From: Nocardioides marinisabuli
GTDB lineage: Bacteria > Actinomycetota > Actinomycetes > Propionibacteriales > Nocardioidaceae
Assembly (NCBI RefSeq): GCF_013466785.1
Contig: NZ_CP059163.1
Coordinates: 2,914,001-2,978,000 of the forward strand
Direction: 5' to 3'
DNA: 64,000 nucleotides
Below, piece by piece: positions 32,507 through 42,196 of this stretch; positions within the stretch are counted from its first letter, which is position 1, and every line of letters begins with the position of its first letter. The position numbers were made by a program, and so were the translations under genes. Below the pieces are notes generated by a model. The model searched no databases. It saw only the letters and a program-made list of their open reading frames with translations, and was not told the origin of the DNA.

Positions 32507-34195
32507 GTGGAGCCAGTGGGACCGACCGGACGCGGGGTGAGCCTCGAGGTCGTGCTGCTCTTCGTCGACATCGCCGTCGACGCCCTGGGGGCGGCGCGCG
32601 AGGAGATCGACGCGCTCAACGTCTACCCGGTCCCCGACGGCGACACCGGCACCAACATGTACCTCACGGTCTCCGCGGCCAGGGACGCCGTGCGCGAGGC
32701 CACCGGCGGCGACGCCGGCGCCGACCTGGGCGACGCGCTGGCGGCGTTCAGCCGGGGGGCGCTGCTGGGGGCCCGCGGCAACTCGGGGGTCATCCTCAGC
32801 GAGATGATGCGCGCCATCGCCCGCCGCCTGGCGCGCGCGACCGCCGAGGAGCGCAACGCCGAGGTGCTCGCCGAGGCGCTGCGCCTGGCCGCCGAGGCGG
32901 CGTACGCCGCGGTGGGCACGCCCGTGGAGGGCACCATCCTGTCGGTGGCCCGGGCCGCGGCCGAGGCGGCCGAGGCGGTGCGCGAGGACCCCTCCGCCCG
33001 CACCCGCGACGTCTTCACCGGCGCCGCCGAGGCGGCCCGTGCCGCCCTGGCGCGCACCCCCAGCCAGCTGCAGGCGCTGGCCGACGCCGGCGTGGTCGAC
33101 GCCGGCGGCCGGGGGCTGAGCGTCGTGCTCGACGCCGCCGAGACCGCGCTGACCGGGCGCCGGCCCGAGCCGGTGCTGCCGCGCATCGGCCAGCACGCCA
33201 TCCCCATCGCCCAGGCCACGACCGCGCAGCAGCCCGGTGGCGACCTGACCCCGGGCGGGCCGGCGTACGAGGTGATGTACCTGCTCGACACCGACGCCGA
33301 GCAGGTGCCGGCGCTGCGCGAGCGCCTCGCCGCCCTGGGCGACTCGCTGGTCGTCGTCGGCGACGAGCGGCTCTGGAACGTGCACGTGCACGTCGACGAC
33401 GTCGGTGCCGCGATCGAGGCCGGCATCGAGGCCGGGCGCCCGCACCGCATCCGGGTCACCCACTTCCACGACCAGGTCACCCAGCAGGCCGCCCGGGCGG
33501 AGCGCGAGGCGGCCGGCAGGCCGCGCGAGGGCCGCTGCGTGGTCGTGGTCTCGGCCGGCCCTGGGCTCTCCTCGCTCTTCGCCGAGGCCGGCGCCGTGGT
33601 CGTCGAGGGCGGGCCCGGGCGCCGGCCCTCGACCGGCGACCTGCTCCAGGCCATCACCGGCTGCGGCGCCCAGGAGGTCGTGGTGCTGCCCAACGACGGC
33701 GACTCGGTGCGCGCCGCCCAGGTCGCCGCCTCGACGGCGACCCAGGACGCGGGGGTGCGGGTCGCGGTCATCCCGACCCAGGCGCAGGTGCAGGGCCTGG
33801 CCGCGCTGGCCGTCCACGAACCCGGTCGCGGCTTCGACGCCGACGTGCTCGAGATGACCGCCACCGCGCGCCACGCCCGCCACGGCGCGGTCACCGTCGC
33901 GGCGCGCCAGGCGATGACGATGGCCGGGCCCTGCGAGCCCGGCGACGCCCTGGGCGTGGTGGCCGGCGACTTCGCGGTCGTCGGGTCGGCGCTCGCCGAC
34001 GTCGCCACCGAGGTGCTCGAGCGCCTCGTCGCCGGCGGTGGCGAGCTCGTCACCATCGTCTCGGGGGCAGACGACCCCGACGGCGCCCTGGCCGAGCACT
34101 GCACCGGTTGGCTGGCCGAGCGCCACCCCTTTGTCGATGCCGTGGTGTACGACGGTGGGCAGGAGCGCTACCCGCTCCTGCTGGCCGTGGAGTGA
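32507..34195 (+). CDS. DAK2-domain protein, fatty acid kinase catalytic subunit-like (FakA/YloV)
   Basis: A 562-residue protein. The N-terminal DAK2/DhaL domain (about residues 10-200) has NVYPVPDGDTGTNMYLT and LGARGNSGVILSEMM, with the metal and ADP-binding residues. A middle domain (YEVMYLLD..LWNVHVHVDD) and a DegV-like C-terminal region follow. The architecture matches FakA, which phosphorylates fatty acids held by FakB proteins; no fakB is adjacent. It precedes recG as in many Gram-positives. GTG 32507 is preceded by a -10 box, which suggests a leaderless mRNA. Confidence 0.88.
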   Translation: MEPVGPTGRGVSLEVVLLFVDIAVDALGAAREEIDALNVYPVPDGDTGTNMYLTVSAARDAVREATGGDAGADLGDALAAFSRGALLGARGNSGVILSEMMRAIARRLARATAEERNAEVLAEALRLAAEAAYAAVGTPVEGTILSVARAAAEAAEAVREDPSARTRDVFTGAAEAARAALARTPSQLQALADAGVVDAGGRGLSVVLDAAETALTGRRPEPVLPRIGQHAIPIAQATTAQQPGGDLTPGGPAYEVMYLLDTDAEQVPALRERLAALGDSLVVVGDERLWNVHVHVDDVGAAIEAGIEAGRPHRIRVTHFHDQVTQQAARAEREAAGRPREGRCVVVVSAGPGLSSLFAEAGAVVVEGGPGRRPSTGDLLQAITGCGAQEVVVLPNDGDSVRAAQVAASTATQDAGVRVAVIPTQAQVQGLAALAVHEPGRGFDADVLEMTATARHARHGAVTVAARQAMTMAGPCEPGDALGVVAGDFAVVGSALADVATEVLERLVAGGGELVTIVSGADDPDGALAEHCTGWLAERHPFVDAVVYDGGQERYPLLLAVE

Positions 34196-34229
34196 ACCGA
34201 GCGTTGAGCCCGGGGGAGGAGGTGCGGCG

Positions 34230-36455
34230 GTGATCTCGATGGACTCGCCGATAGAGACCGTGCTGGGCGACACCGGCACCAAGGCCGCCAAGATCACCAA
34301 GGGCCTGGGGCTGCGCACCGTCGGCCAGCTCGTGCACCACCTGCCGCGGCGCTACGTGCGCACCGCCGAGCTGACCACGGTCGAAGCGCTGCAGGAGGGC
34401 GAGCTGCTGACGGTGGTCGGCCAGATCGGCCAGACCCGCCGGCGCGAGTACGCCGACCGCCGCACCGGCCGCACGGCGTACCGGGTCGACACGGTGCTGC
34501 ACACCGACGGCCCGAGCCTGCGGATGTCGTTCTTCGCCAAGAAGCCGCACATGGCCGACTGGCACGAGCGCCGGCTGCCCGAGGGGCGCCGGGGCATCTT
34601 CCAGGGCAAGGTGGGCCGCTTCAACGGCGACTGGCAGCTCACCAACCCGCAGATGGTCCTGATGGGCACCGAGGGCGAGGACGCCGCGCAGCTCTCGCTG
34701 GAGACCCTCGGCGACCTCTACCCGATCTACCCGCTCACCAAGGGTGTCGACACCTGGGACCTCCAGCGTGCGATCACCTTCGCCCTCGCCGTCCTCGACG
34801 AGGTGCCCGAGCTGCTGCCCGAGGCGGTGCGCGAGCAGGCCGGGCTGGTCGACGCCGGCACCGCGCTGGAGTGGGTGCACCACCCGAAGGACTACGCCCA
34901 GGTCACGCGGGCGCTGCAGCGTCTGCGCTTCGACGAGGCGATCGTGACCCAGCTGGTGCTGGCCCGTCGGCGCCGTGCGCTCGCCCGGCTGGGCGCACGG
35001 CCCCGGGCCGGGCGCAGCGGGGGCCTGCTCGACGCCTTCGACGCGCGGTTGCCCTTCGAGCTGACCGGCGGCCAGCGCGAGGTGGGCGCCGAGATCGACG
35101 AGGACCTGGCGCGCGAGCGGCCGATGAACCGGCTGCTGCAGGGCGAGGTCGGCTCGGGCAAGACGCTGGTGGCGCTGCGCGCGATGCTGCGCGTCGTCGA
35201 CTCCGGGGCCCAGGCCGCCCTGCTCGCCCCGACCGAGGTGCTCGCCCAGCAGCACCACCGCTCCATCACCGCGATGCTCGGCGACCTCGCCTCGGCCGGC
35301 CTGCTGGGTGGGGCGGAGGAGGCCACCGCGGTCGAGCTGCTCACCGGCTCGATGACCAGGACCCAGCGCACCGGACCGATGTCGCGGCTCGCCTCGGGCG
35401 AGGCCGGCATCGTGATCGGCACCCACGCCCTGCTCGAGGACAAGGTCGGCTTCGCCGACCTCGGGCTGGTAGTGGTCGACGAGCAGCACCGCTTCGGTGT
35501 CGAGCAGCGCGCCGCCCTGACCGACAAGGCCGGCACCCCGCCCCACGTGCTGGTGATGACCGCCACCCCGATCCCGCGCACGGTGGCGATGACCGTCTTC
35601 GGCGACCTCGAGATCTCCACCCTGACCGAGCTGCCGGCCGGCCGGGCGCCGGTGCAGACCACGGTCGTGCCCGTCGCCGACGCCCCGCACTGGGTGGACC
35701 GGGTCTGGCAGCGGGTGCGCGAGGAGGTCGCGGCCGGCCACCAGGTCTACGTCGTGTGCCCCCGCATCTCCGGCGACGAGCGGGAGGCCGGCCAGGCCGA
35801 GGCCGGGGAGCCGGGCGACACGGGCGAGGAACGCACCGAGCGTCCGCTCAGCGCGGTCGAGGAGGTCGTGGAGGAGCTGCGCGCGGGTCCGCTGGCGGGG
35901 CTGCGGCTGACCGCCATGCACGGGCGCCTGACCCCCGACGTCAAGGACGCGACGATGCGCTCCTTCGCCGGCGGCGAGGTCGACGTGCTGGTCTCCACCA
36001 CGGTCATCGAGGTCGGGGTCGACGTGGCGAACGCCACGGCGATGGTGCTGCTGGACGCCGACCGGTTCGGGGTCTCCCAGCTGCACCAGCTCCGCGGGCG
36101 GGTCGGCCGCGGCGGCCACCCCGGACTGTGCCTGCTGGTCACCCACGCCGAGGTCGGCACCCCGGCCCGTGGGCGTCTCGAGGCGGTCGCCGCCACCTCC
36201 GACGGCTTCGAGCTGAGCCGGGTCGACCTCGAGCAGCGCCGCGAGGGCGACGTGCTCGGCGCCCACCAGTCCGGCTACCAGTCCAGCCTGCACACCCTGC
36301 GGGTGCTCCGCGACGAGGAGACCATCCTCGCCGCCCGCGCCGCAGGGGTCGCCCTGCTCGAGTCGGACCCCGACCTGCGTGGCGCCCCCGCGCTGGCCGC
36401 CGCCGTCGAGGCCCTCGAGAGGTCGGTCGCCGCCGACTTCGTCGACCGCTCGTAG
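34230..36455 (+). CDS. recG: ATP-dependent DNA helicase RecG
   Basis: A 741-residue RecG, slightly longer than the E. coli protein. The wedge/OB domain (about 50-150) precedes helicase motifs: LLQGEVGSGKT (Walker A, about residue 306), VVDEQHRFGV (DEQH box, about 415), MTATPIPRT, STTVIEVGVDVANA and QLHQLRGRVGRGG. It reverses stalled forks and branch-migrates Holliday junctions. An acidic insert (about residues 515-545) breaks the C-terminal helicase domain. GTG 34230 is chosen for the strong GGAGGAGG 8 nt upstream; ATG 34239 is an alternative. Confidence 0.96.
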   Translation: MISMDSPIETVLGDTGTKAAKITKGLGLRTVGQLVHHLPRRYVRTAELTTVEALQEGELLTVVGQIGQTRRREYADRRTGRTAYRVDTVLHTDGPSLRMSFFAKKPHMADWHERRLPEGRRGIFQGKVGRFNGDWQLTNPQMVLMGTEGEDAAQLSLETLGDLYPIYPLTKGVDTWDLQRAITFALAVLDEVPELLPEAVREQAGLVDAGTALEWVHHPKDYAQVTRALQRLRFDEAIVTQLVLARRRRALARLGARPRAGRSGGLLDAFDARLPFELTGGQREVGAEIDEDLARERPMNRLLQGEVGSGKTLVALRAMLRVVDSGAQAALLAPTEVLAQQHHRSITAMLGDLASAGLLGGAEEATAVELLTGSMTRTQRTGPMSRLASGEAGIVIGTHALLEDKVGFADLGLVVVDEQHRFGVEQRAALTDKAGTPPHVLVMTATPIPRTVAMTVFGDLEISTLTELPAGRAPVQTTVVPVADAPHWVDRVWQRVREEVAAGHQVYVVCPRISGDEREAGQAEAGEPGDTGEERTERPLSAVEEVVEELRAGPLAGLRLTAMHGRLTPDVKDATMRSFAGGEVDVLVSTTVIEVGVDVANATAMVLLDADRFGVSQLHQLRGRVGRGGHPGLCLLVTHAEVGTPARGRLEAVAATSDGFELSRVDLEQRREGDVLGAHQSGYQSSLHTLRVLRDEETILAARAAGVALLESDPDLRGAPALAAAVEALERSVAADFVDRS

Positions 36456-36458
36456 GAT
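36453..36458 (+). promoter_or_regulatory. -10 box TAGGAT for leaderless rsmD
   Basis: TAGGAT starts with the recG TAG stop and ends 8 nt before the rsmD ATG. Confidence 0.45.
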
Positions 36459-36466
36459 CGCTCCCC

Positions 36467-37075
36467 ATGACCCGCATCATCGGCGGCAGCGCCGGCGGAC
36501 GCCGGCTGAGCACCCCGCCCGGCACCGCCACCCGTCCCACCGCCGACCGGGTCCGCGAGGCGCTGTTCTCCTCGATCGAGGCCGCCACGGGCTCGCTCGA
36601 CGGCCTGCGCTTCCTCGACCTGTACGCCGGCTCGGGCGCCGTCGGGCTCGAGGCCCTCTCGCGCGGCGCGGGCGTGGCGACGCTGGTGGAGTCGGACCGG
36701 CGCACGGCGGGGCTGATCGCCACCAACGCCCGCACCCTCGGCTTCCCGCGGGCCGAGGTGCTCGCGGCACCGGTCGCCGCGACCCTGGGCCGGGCGCCGG
36801 TGGCGCCCTACGACGTCGTCTTCATGGACCCGCCCTACCCGTTGACCGAGGAGGAGCTGGGCGCCGACCTGCTGGCGCTCGTCGAGCAGGGCTGGCTGGT
36901 GCCCGACGCGCTGGTCGTCGTCGAGCGCTCGCGGCGCAGCCCGCAGCCGGCGTTCCCCACCGGGTTCGTCGAGGTCCGCTCGCGCAAGTACGGTGAGACG
37001 ACCCTGTGGTCGGCCCACGCGCCCGTGGACGAGCCGGGGGAGCCAGCAGAGCAACCACGAGCGGGGGAGCAGTAG
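36467..37075 (+). CDS. rsmD: 16S rRNA (guanine(966)-N(2))-methyltransferase
   Basis: A 202-residue methyltransferase. RIIGGSAGGRRL and TADRVREALFSSI are RsmD N-terminal signatures, FLDLYAGSGAVGLEALSRG is the SAM-binding motif I and FMDPPYPL is the catalytic DPPY. It methylates G966 of 16S rRNA. The C-terminus is a Glu/Pro-rich tail. The TAG stop shares a base with the coaD GTG. Confidence 0.95.
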   Translation: MTRIIGGSAGGRRLSTPPGTATRPTADRVREALFSSIEAATGSLDGLRFLDLYAGSGAVGLEALSRGAGVATLVESDRRTAGLIATNARTLGFPRAEVLAAPVAATLGRAPVAPYDVVFMDPPYPLTEEELGADLLALVEQGWLVPDALVVVERSRRSPQPAFPTGFVEVRSRKYGETTLWSAHAPVDEPGEPAEQPRAGEQ

Positions 37076-37560
37076 TGCGTCGAGCCGTCTGCCCGGGGTC
37101 CTTCGACCCCGTCACCAACGGGCACATCGACATCGTCGCGAGGGCCGCCTCCCTCTTCGACGAGGTCGTCGTCGCGGTCGGGGTGAACAAGTCCAAGAAC
37201 CGGATGTTCACCCCCGAGGAGCGGATGGCGATGCTCACCGAGGCGTGCGCCGACTTCGACAACGTGCGCGTCGACGGCTTCAAGGGCCTGCTGACCGACT
37301 ACTGCGCCGAGCACGGCATCCACGCGATCGTGAAGGGCCTGCGCGCGGTCAGCGACTTCGACTACGAGCTGCAGATGGCGCAGATGAACTCCTCGCTCAC
37401 CGACGTGGAGACCGTCTTCGTGCCCACCAGCCCCGAGTACTCCTTCCTCGCCTCGAGCCTGGTCAAGGAGGTCGCGACCTTCGGCGGCGACGTCTCCACG
37501 CTGGTGCCCGACTTCGTGCACGCCCGCCTGACCGAGCGCATCGCCGAGCAGCGCGGATGA
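37075..37560 (+). CDS. coaD: Phosphopantetheine adenylyltransferase
   Basis: A 161-residue nucleotidyltransferase. CPGSFDPVTNGHIDIV holds the (T/H)xGH motif (His17), KGLRAVSDFDYELQMAQMN and the SSLVKEVA segment complete the active site. It adds AMP to 4'-phosphopantetheine, the penultimate step of coenzyme A synthesis. The rsmD-coaD pairing is widespread. GTG 37075 overlaps the rsmD stop by one base. Confidence 0.97.
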   Translation: MRRAVCPGSFDPVTNGHIDIVARAASLFDEVVVAVGVNKSKNRMFTPEERMAMLTEACADFDNVRVDGFKGLLTDYCAEHGIHAIVKGLRAVSDFDYELQMAQMNSSLTDVETVFVPTSPEYSFLASSLVKEVATFGGDVSTLVPDFVHARLTERIAEQRG

Positions 37561-37575
37561 CCCGGCAGGCGCGTT

Positions 37576-37605
37576 TTGCCCCGCCGTTCACCCGAGGGAT
37601 ACGCT
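37576..37605 (+). promoter_or_regulatory. Promoter for the yceD-rpmF-rnc-mutM group
   Basis: TTGCCC (37576-37581), an 18-bp spacer and TACGCT (37600-37605), placing a start site about 10 nt before the GTG at 37622. Confidence 0.5.
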
Positions 37606-37621
37606 TCCCGCTGATCTGTTC

Positions 37622-38200
37622 GTGCCCGGACCCGGAAGTGATCCCCTGACCAGCCTGGACCCGAGAGCGCCGCTCGTGCTCGACACCCGCGAGCTCGGCC
37701 GCCGCCCGGGGTCCCAGCGTGAGGTGACGCTCTCGGTGCCGGCACCGGCAGATCTGGGCATCGACGTCCTCACTGTCCCCGAGGGCTCGCCGGTCGACAT
37801 CGACCTGCGGCTCGAGGCGGTCATGGAGGGAGTCCTGGTCACGGGCACGGCGCGAGCCGGGCTCGACGGCGAGTGCGCACGGTGCCTGGAGGAGATCCAC
37901 GACGACGTCGAGGTGACCTTCCAGGAGCTGTACGTCTACGCCGAGCACCAGACCTCCCACGACGAGGACGACGAGGTCAGCCGGCTCGAGGACGACCTGC
38001 TCGACCTCGAGCCCCAGCTGAGGGACGCAGTGGTGCTCAAGCTGCCGTTCCAGCCCCTGTGCACCGAGGACTGTCCCGGTCTGTGCCCCGACTGCGGGGC
38101 ACGACTGGCCGAGGACCCCGACCACGGTCACGACGAACCGATCGACCCGCGCTGGGCCGGCCTGGCCGCCCTGGCGCAGGACGAGCCGGACGAGAAGTAG
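37622..38200 (+). CDS. YceD/DUF177 family protein
   Basis: A 192-residue DUF177 protein. [23 protein letters not shown] and [14 protein letters not shown], with paired Cys residues, are family marks. It is the usual neighbour of rpmF and is thought to act in 23S rRNA or ribosome assembly. The start is uncertain: GTG 37622 follows a plausible promoter but no strong ribosome binding site; conserved sequence begins near [14 protein letters not shown]. Confidence 0.9.
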   Translation: MPGPGSDPLTSLDPRAPLVLDTRELGRRPGSQREVTLSVPAPADLGIDVLTVPEGSPVDIDLRLEAVMEGVLVTGTARAGLDGECARCLEEIHDDVEVTFQELYVYAEHQTSHDEDDEVSRLEDDLLDLEPQLRDAVVLKLPFQPLCTEDCPGLCPDCGARLAEDPDHGHDEPIDPRWAGLAALAQDEPDEK

Positions 38201-38272
38201 CAGACCCACCAGCAAGACCAAGACCACCACCAGGCCGAGGAGCGATCCCGGCCTCGCAACGAGGAGAAAACA

Positions 38273-38458
38273 GTGGCTGTCCCGAAGCGGAAGATGTCGC
38301 GCAGCAACACCCGTCACCGTCGCTCGGCCTGGAAGGCCACGGCGCCGACCCTGGTGACCTGCGCGAACGCCGCGTGCGGTGCCAAGCACCTCCCGCACCG
38401 CGCGTGCGGCGAGTGCGGCCAGTACGGCGCCAAGGCCGACCGTCGTCAGGTCCTCTGA
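38273..38458 (+). CDS. rpmF: 50S ribosomal protein L32, zinc-binding form
   Basis: A 61-residue L32 with the start [20 protein letters not shown] and four zinc cysteines (Cys30, Cys35, Cys45, Cys48). GTG 38273 follows GAGGAGAAAACA, a strong ribosome binding site. It sits between the DUF177 gene and rnc as in other actinobacteria. Confidence 0.97.
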   Translation: MAVPKRKMSRSNTRHRRSAWKATAPTLVTCANAACGAKHLPHRACGECGQYGAKADRRQVL

Positions 38459-39282
38459 GACCGATCAGTTCCCTGAACGACTACGCCGAGCTGCGAGCAG
38501 CGCTCGGGGATCCTGAGCTGGACCCCGAGCTGCTGGACCGCGCGCTCACGCACCGGTCCTACGCCTACGAGAACGGCGGCCTGCCGACCAACGAGCGCCT
38601 GGAGTTCCTGGGCGACTCGGTGCTCGGCGTCGTCGTGACCGAGACGCTCTACCGCACCCACCCGGACCTCTCCGAGGGCCGGTTGGCCAAGCTGCGCGCC
38701 GCGGTGGTCAACGCCCGGGCGCTGGCCGGTGTCGGGCGCGGCATCCGGCTCGGCGAGCACGTCAAGCTCGGTCGCGGCGAGGAGAGCACCGGGGGCCGCA
38801 ACAAGGCCTCCATCCTCTCCGACACCGTCGAGGCGGTCATCGGGGCCGTGCACCTCTCCGGCGGAGGCATCGAGACCTCCGCCGCGGTGGTGCACCGCCT
38901 CTTCGACCCGCTCATCGAGGCGGCCTCGGCCCTCGGGGCCGGCCTCGACTGGAAGACCTCCCTGCAGGAGCTGTCGGCCGAGCACGGCCTGGGTGTGCCC
39001 GAGTACGTCATCGAGGACAGCGGCCCGGACCACCAGAAGACCTTCACCGCCCAGGTGCGCGTGGGCGAGCGCCTCTACGGCAACGGCACCGGCCGGTCGA
39101 AGAAGGAGGCCGAGCAGGCCGCTGCCGAGACCGCGTACGGCGAGATCGCCGCGCAGCTCGGTGTCACCGACCCTGCCGAGACCGCGGCCGAGGTCGCGGC
39201 CGGCAACGCCGCGGCCGGCAAGTCCGGCACCGGCCCCGCCGCCGGCACGGCCGCCGGCCCCGCCGACACCGACGGCTCCTAG
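38413..39282 (+). CDS. rnc: Ribonuclease III
   Basis: The protein has an RNase III domain ([51 protein letters not shown]), a double-stranded-RNA-binding domain ([31 protein letters not shown]) and an Ala/Gly-rich tail. It cuts double-stranded RNA in rRNA and mRNA processing. The start is unclear: conserved sequence begins at about 38464, and the nearest standard in-frame start is GTG 38413 inside rpmF. A CTG at 38455 overlaps the rpmF stop as CTGA and may be the true start, giving a shorter N-terminus. Confidence 0.9.
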   Translation: MRPVRRQGRPSSGPLRPISSLNDYAELRAALGDPELDPELLDRALTHRSYAYENGGLPTNERLEFLGDSVLGVVVTETLYRTHPDLSEGRLAKLRAAVVNARALAGVGRGIRLGEHVKLGRGEESTGGRNKASILSDTVEAVIGAVHLSGGGIETSAAVVHRLFDPLIEAASALGAGLDWKTSLQELSAEHGLGVPEYVIEDSGPDHQKTFTAQVRVGERLYGNGTGRSKKEAEQAAAETAYGEIAAQLGVTDPAETAAEVAAGNAAAGKSGTGPAAGTAAGPADTDGS

Positions 39283-39289
39283 GCGACCG

Positions 39290-40177
39290 GTGCCCGAGCT
39301 CCCCGAGGTCGAGGTGGTGCGCGCCGGGCTCGAGCGCCACGTCGTCGGCGCCCGGGTGGTCGGCGTCGACGTGCTGCACCCGCGGCCGGTGCGCCGCGAC
39401 GAGCGCGGCCCCGAGGGCTTCGCCGCGGCCCTCACCGGACGCACCCTCACCGGCGCCCGGCGCCGGGGCAAGTACCTCTGGCTGCCCCTCGACGACGGCG
39501 ACGCCCTGCTGGCCCACCTGGGCATGAGCGGGCAGATGCTGGTCCAGCCCGCCGACGCGGCCCCCGAGAAGCACCTGCGGGTGCGGGTGCGCCTCGACGG
39601 CGCCGCCGACGGACGGCACCTCCACTTCGTGGACCAACGCATGTTCGGCGGGCTGTCGATCTCGGCCGGCGGTGCCGACCTGCCGCCCGAGATCGCCCAC
39701 ATCGCCCGCGACCCGCTCGACCCGGAGTTCGACGACGACGAGTTCGCCGCGCGCGTGCGCCGACGGGCCTCGGGCATCAAGCGCCAGCTGCTCGACCAGA
39801 ACCTCGTCTCGGGCGTCGGCAACATCTACGCCGACGAGGCGCTGTGGCGCGCGGGCGTCCACGGCGAGCGCCCGGGGGAGCGGCTGAGCCGCGCCCAGGT
39901 GCTGGCGCTGCTCGACCACGCGCGCGACGTCATGGCCGAGGCGCTCGCCCAGGGCGGCACCTCCTTCGACGCGCTCTACGTCAACGTCAACGGCGAGTCG
40001 GGCTACTTCGACCGCTCGCTGCACGCCTACGGCCGCGCCGACGAGCCCTGCGACCGCTGCGGCACCCCGATCCGCCGGGTCGCGTTCATGAACCGGTCGT
40101 CGTACTTCTGCCCGCGCTGCCAGCCGGCGCCCCGCCGCCGGCGCGTGGTCACGCCCGGGGCCGCTGCGCCCGACTGA
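39290..40177 (+). CDS. mutM: Formamidopyrimidine-DNA glycosylase
   Basis: A 295-residue Fpg/MutM. PELPEVE at the N-terminus gives the catalytic Pro and Glu after Met removal; [29 protein letters not shown] (helix-two-turn-helix) and a C-terminal zinc finger [10 protein letters not shown]...YFCPRC are complete. It removes 8-oxoguanine and formamidopyrimidines. GTG 39290 lies 7 nt after the rnc stop. Confidence 0.97.
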   Translation: MPELPEVEVVRAGLERHVVGARVVGVDVLHPRPVRRDERGPEGFAAALTGRTLTGARRRGKYLWLPLDDGDALLAHLGMSGQMLVQPADAAPEKHLRVRVRLDGAADGRHLHFVDQRMFGGLSISAGGADLPPEIAHIARDPLDPEFDDDEFAARVRRRASGIKRQLLDQNLVSGVGNIYADEALWRAGVHGERPGERLSRAQVLALLDHARDVMAEALAQGGTSFDALYVNVNGESGYFDRSLHAYGRADEPCDRCGTPIRRVAFMNRSSYFCPRCQPAPRRRRVVTPGAAAPD

Positions 40178-40178
40178 C

Positions 40179-40214
40179 GGACCACGACCCGGACCACGAC
40201 CCGGACCACGACCC
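40179..40214. repeat. Three 12-bp tandem repeats after mutM
   Basis: GGACCACGACCC occurs three times without change, directly after the mutM stop. The rest of the gap to 40384 holds an AT-rich TATAGA at 40321 but no clear promoter or gene. Confidence 0.9.
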
Positions 40215-40384
40215 GCGGCATGGTCGGGCGGTGCGTCAGCAACCGTTCCTGCTGCGGGTCCGGTTGCCACGGCACCGCTGCCCCCCGCGATTGACCGGGA
40301 GGCCCGCGTGGTGGGACTCTTATAGACGGTCCGGATGCTCGTCCGTCGCCACCCCCATCGTCCCACCGCACTGGAGAGTCCCTC

Positions 40385-40591
40385 ATGGCCAAGGCGCTGA
40401 TCGGCTACCGCAGCAGCGACCTGCTCGACCCCCGCCAAGCCGCCGACAACGCGCGGCTGCGCGCGCGCGTGCGCGAGCTCGAGGCGCTCGTGCTGAGGCT
40501 GTGCGCCGAGAACGACCGGCTCACCGCCGAGGTCGCCGAGCACGGTCTGCGCGAGGAGCTGCAGGACCTGCAGGAGATGCAGCCCGTCTGA
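40385..40591 (+). CDS. Small coiled-coil protein, unknown function
   Basis: A 68-residue protein. After a short GYRSSDLL start it is one amphipathic helix with Leu and Val at heptad spacing (residues about 23-60, NARLRARVRELEALVLRL), so it probably forms a dimeric coiled coil. I do not recognise a family. ATG 40385 has GGAGAG 8 nt upstream, supporting a real gene. Confidence 0.7.
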   Translation: MAKALIGYRSSDLLDPRQAADNARLRARVRELEALVLRLCAENDRLTAEVAEHGLREELQDLQEMQPV

Positions 40592-40645
40592 GCCCTCGGG
40601 CCCCCTAGGCCGTGACCACCGGGGCCACGCGTCGTTGGGCCTGGC

Positions 40646-42163
40646 ATGACCCGTCGCCCCCGCGCCCTGCCCGGTGTCCTGGCCGCCGCTGCCCTCGCCC
40701 TGACCTCGATGGCGGTGTCCGCACCCGCCCAGGGTGCCGACCCCGACGACGTGCGCAGCCAGATGCTCGAGCGGGCCGCCCAGCAGCCCGGCACGACCGC
40801 GTCGCTGGTCGCCAGCGACAACATGGCCCAGGTCTCGACGAACCCCGGCCAGGTCGGCATCTCCGGCTGCTTCACCGCCACCGCGCCGCTCTTCGTCACC
40901 AGCGGGCTCGACTCGCTGCAGGTCTTCGACGTCTCCGAGCCGGCGAGCCCCGAGCGAGTCGGGGTGCTGCCCAGCCTGATGTTCGAGAACGAGGCGATGA
41001 ACTGCGGTGAGCGCCGCACCAAGCAGGGCACCCGACGCTTCGCGCTGATCGGGGTCGACCTCTACCAGGCCTCGCCCGACGACATCGAGCACGTCAACGT
41101 CGGCGGCGGCGAGCTCGTGGTGGTCGACGTGACCGACCCGAGCGCCCCCGCGGTGCTCTCGCGGGCCCCCGGCACCACCTCCACGCACACCGTGGCCTGC
41201 ATCGACGACACCAACTGCCGCTACGCCTACTCGGCCGGCGGCCGCTCGGGCTTCTCGATCTTCGACCTGCGCGACATCGAGGACCCCGTCGAGGTCGACT
41301 CCGACCGCTCCACGCCCGGCGTGCAGCCCTTCGCCAGCCCGACCGGCGGGCACAAGTGGAACTTCGACGCCGCCGGCATCGGCACCCACACCGGCTACGA
41401 GGGTGCCTCGATGTGGGACGTCTCGAAGCCGCGCCGCCCGCGCGTGCTCACCACCACCGGCGCCGCCGGGGCCGGCGACGACCCCGACCACGAGGGCTGG
41501 AACGACTTCATCCTGCACAACGCCTTCCGCCCGCACGCCGAGCGGTTCAAGCCCGGCCGCAAGCCCTCGCTGCGCCGCGGCAACGTGCTGCTGGTGACCG
41601 AGGAGGACTACGAGGAGACCGACTGCGCCCAGGCCGGCTCGTTCCAGACCTGGTGGGTCAAGAAGCTCAACGGCAAGCCCGGCAAGATCGTCCCGCTCGA
41701 CAAGGTCGAGCTCTCCGACCTCGGCACCTTCCCGCTGCCGCGCGGCGCCTTCTGCTCCTCGCACTGGTTCGACTACCGCGCCGGCGGCCTGGTCGCGGCC
41801 GGCTTCTACGGCGGCGGCACCCAGGTCCTCGACGTCAGCAACCCGCGCCGCATCCGCACCCACGCTCACGCGGTGTGGGGCCTCTCGGAGGTCTGGGACG
41901 CCATGTGGGTGCCGGTCTACGACGCCCGCGACCGACGTACGACCAAGCGCACCAACCTCGTCTACAGCATCGACCTGGTGCGCGGCCTCGACGTGTTCGC
42001 CGTCGACGTGCCGGGCGACGGGCGGGGCGCCGAGCCGCCCGTCGGCGCGACCGCGCCGGTGTCGGTCTCGGGCCGCGCGGCCGCCAACGCGCTGCCGCTG
42101 GGGCTCGTGGGCGCCGCGATGGCCGGCGCGCTGCTCCTGCGGCGCCGGCGCGCCCAGGGGTAG
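40646..42163 (+). CDS. Secreted LVIVD-repeat beta-propeller protein with C-terminal anchor
   Basis: A 505-residue exported protein. It has a signal peptide (about residues 1-30, ending SAPAQGA), then repeats that resemble LVIVD propeller blades: SLQVFDVSEPASPERV, ELVVVDVTDPSAPAVL, GFSIFDLRDIEDPVEV, ASMWDVSKPRRPRVL and GGTQVLDVSNPRRIR. A C-terminal hydrophobic stretch followed by LLRRRRAQG suggests a membrane or sorting anchor. Binding partner and function are unknown. Its TAG stop is part of a TAGCCT box upstream of smc. Confidence 0.85.
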   Translation: MTRRPRALPGVLAAAALALTSMAVSAPAQGADPDDVRSQMLERAAQQPGTTASLVASDNMAQVSTNPGQVGISGCFTATAPLFVTSGLDSLQVFDVSEPASPERVGVLPSLMFENEAMNCGERRTKQGTRRFALIGVDLYQASPDDIEHVNVGGGELVVVDVTDPSAPAVLSRAPGTTSTHTVACIDDTNCRYAYSAGGRSGFSIFDLRDIEDPVEVDSDRSTPGVQPFASPTGGHKWNFDAAGIGTHTGYEGASMWDVSKPRRPRVLTTTGAAGAGDDPDHEGWNDFILHNAFRPHAERFKPGRKPSLRRGNVLLVTEEDYEETDCAQAGSFQTWWVKKLNGKPGKIVPLDKVELSDLGTFPLPRGAFCSSHWFDYRAGGLVAAGFYGGGTQVLDVSNPRRIRTHAHAVWGLSEVWDAMWVPVYDARDRRTTKRTNLVYSIDLVRGLDVFAVDVPGDGRGAEPPVGATAPVSVSGRAAANALPLGLVGAAMAGALLLRRRRAQG

Positions 42164-42166
42164 CCT
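42161..42166 (+). promoter_or_regulatory. -10 box TAGCCT for smc
   Basis: TAGCCT starts with the stop of the preceding gene and lies 30 nt before the smc start. A GGAAGGG motif (42182-42188) serves as ribosome binding site. Confidence 0.35.
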
Positions 42167-42196
42167 GAGGCCCACCTCGGCGGAAGGGCCCCTGCG

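Noticed and set aside
40291-40326. TTGACC and TATAGA as a promoter before the small coiled-coil gene
   Set aside because: The spacer would be 24 bp, too long for a sigma-70-type promoter.
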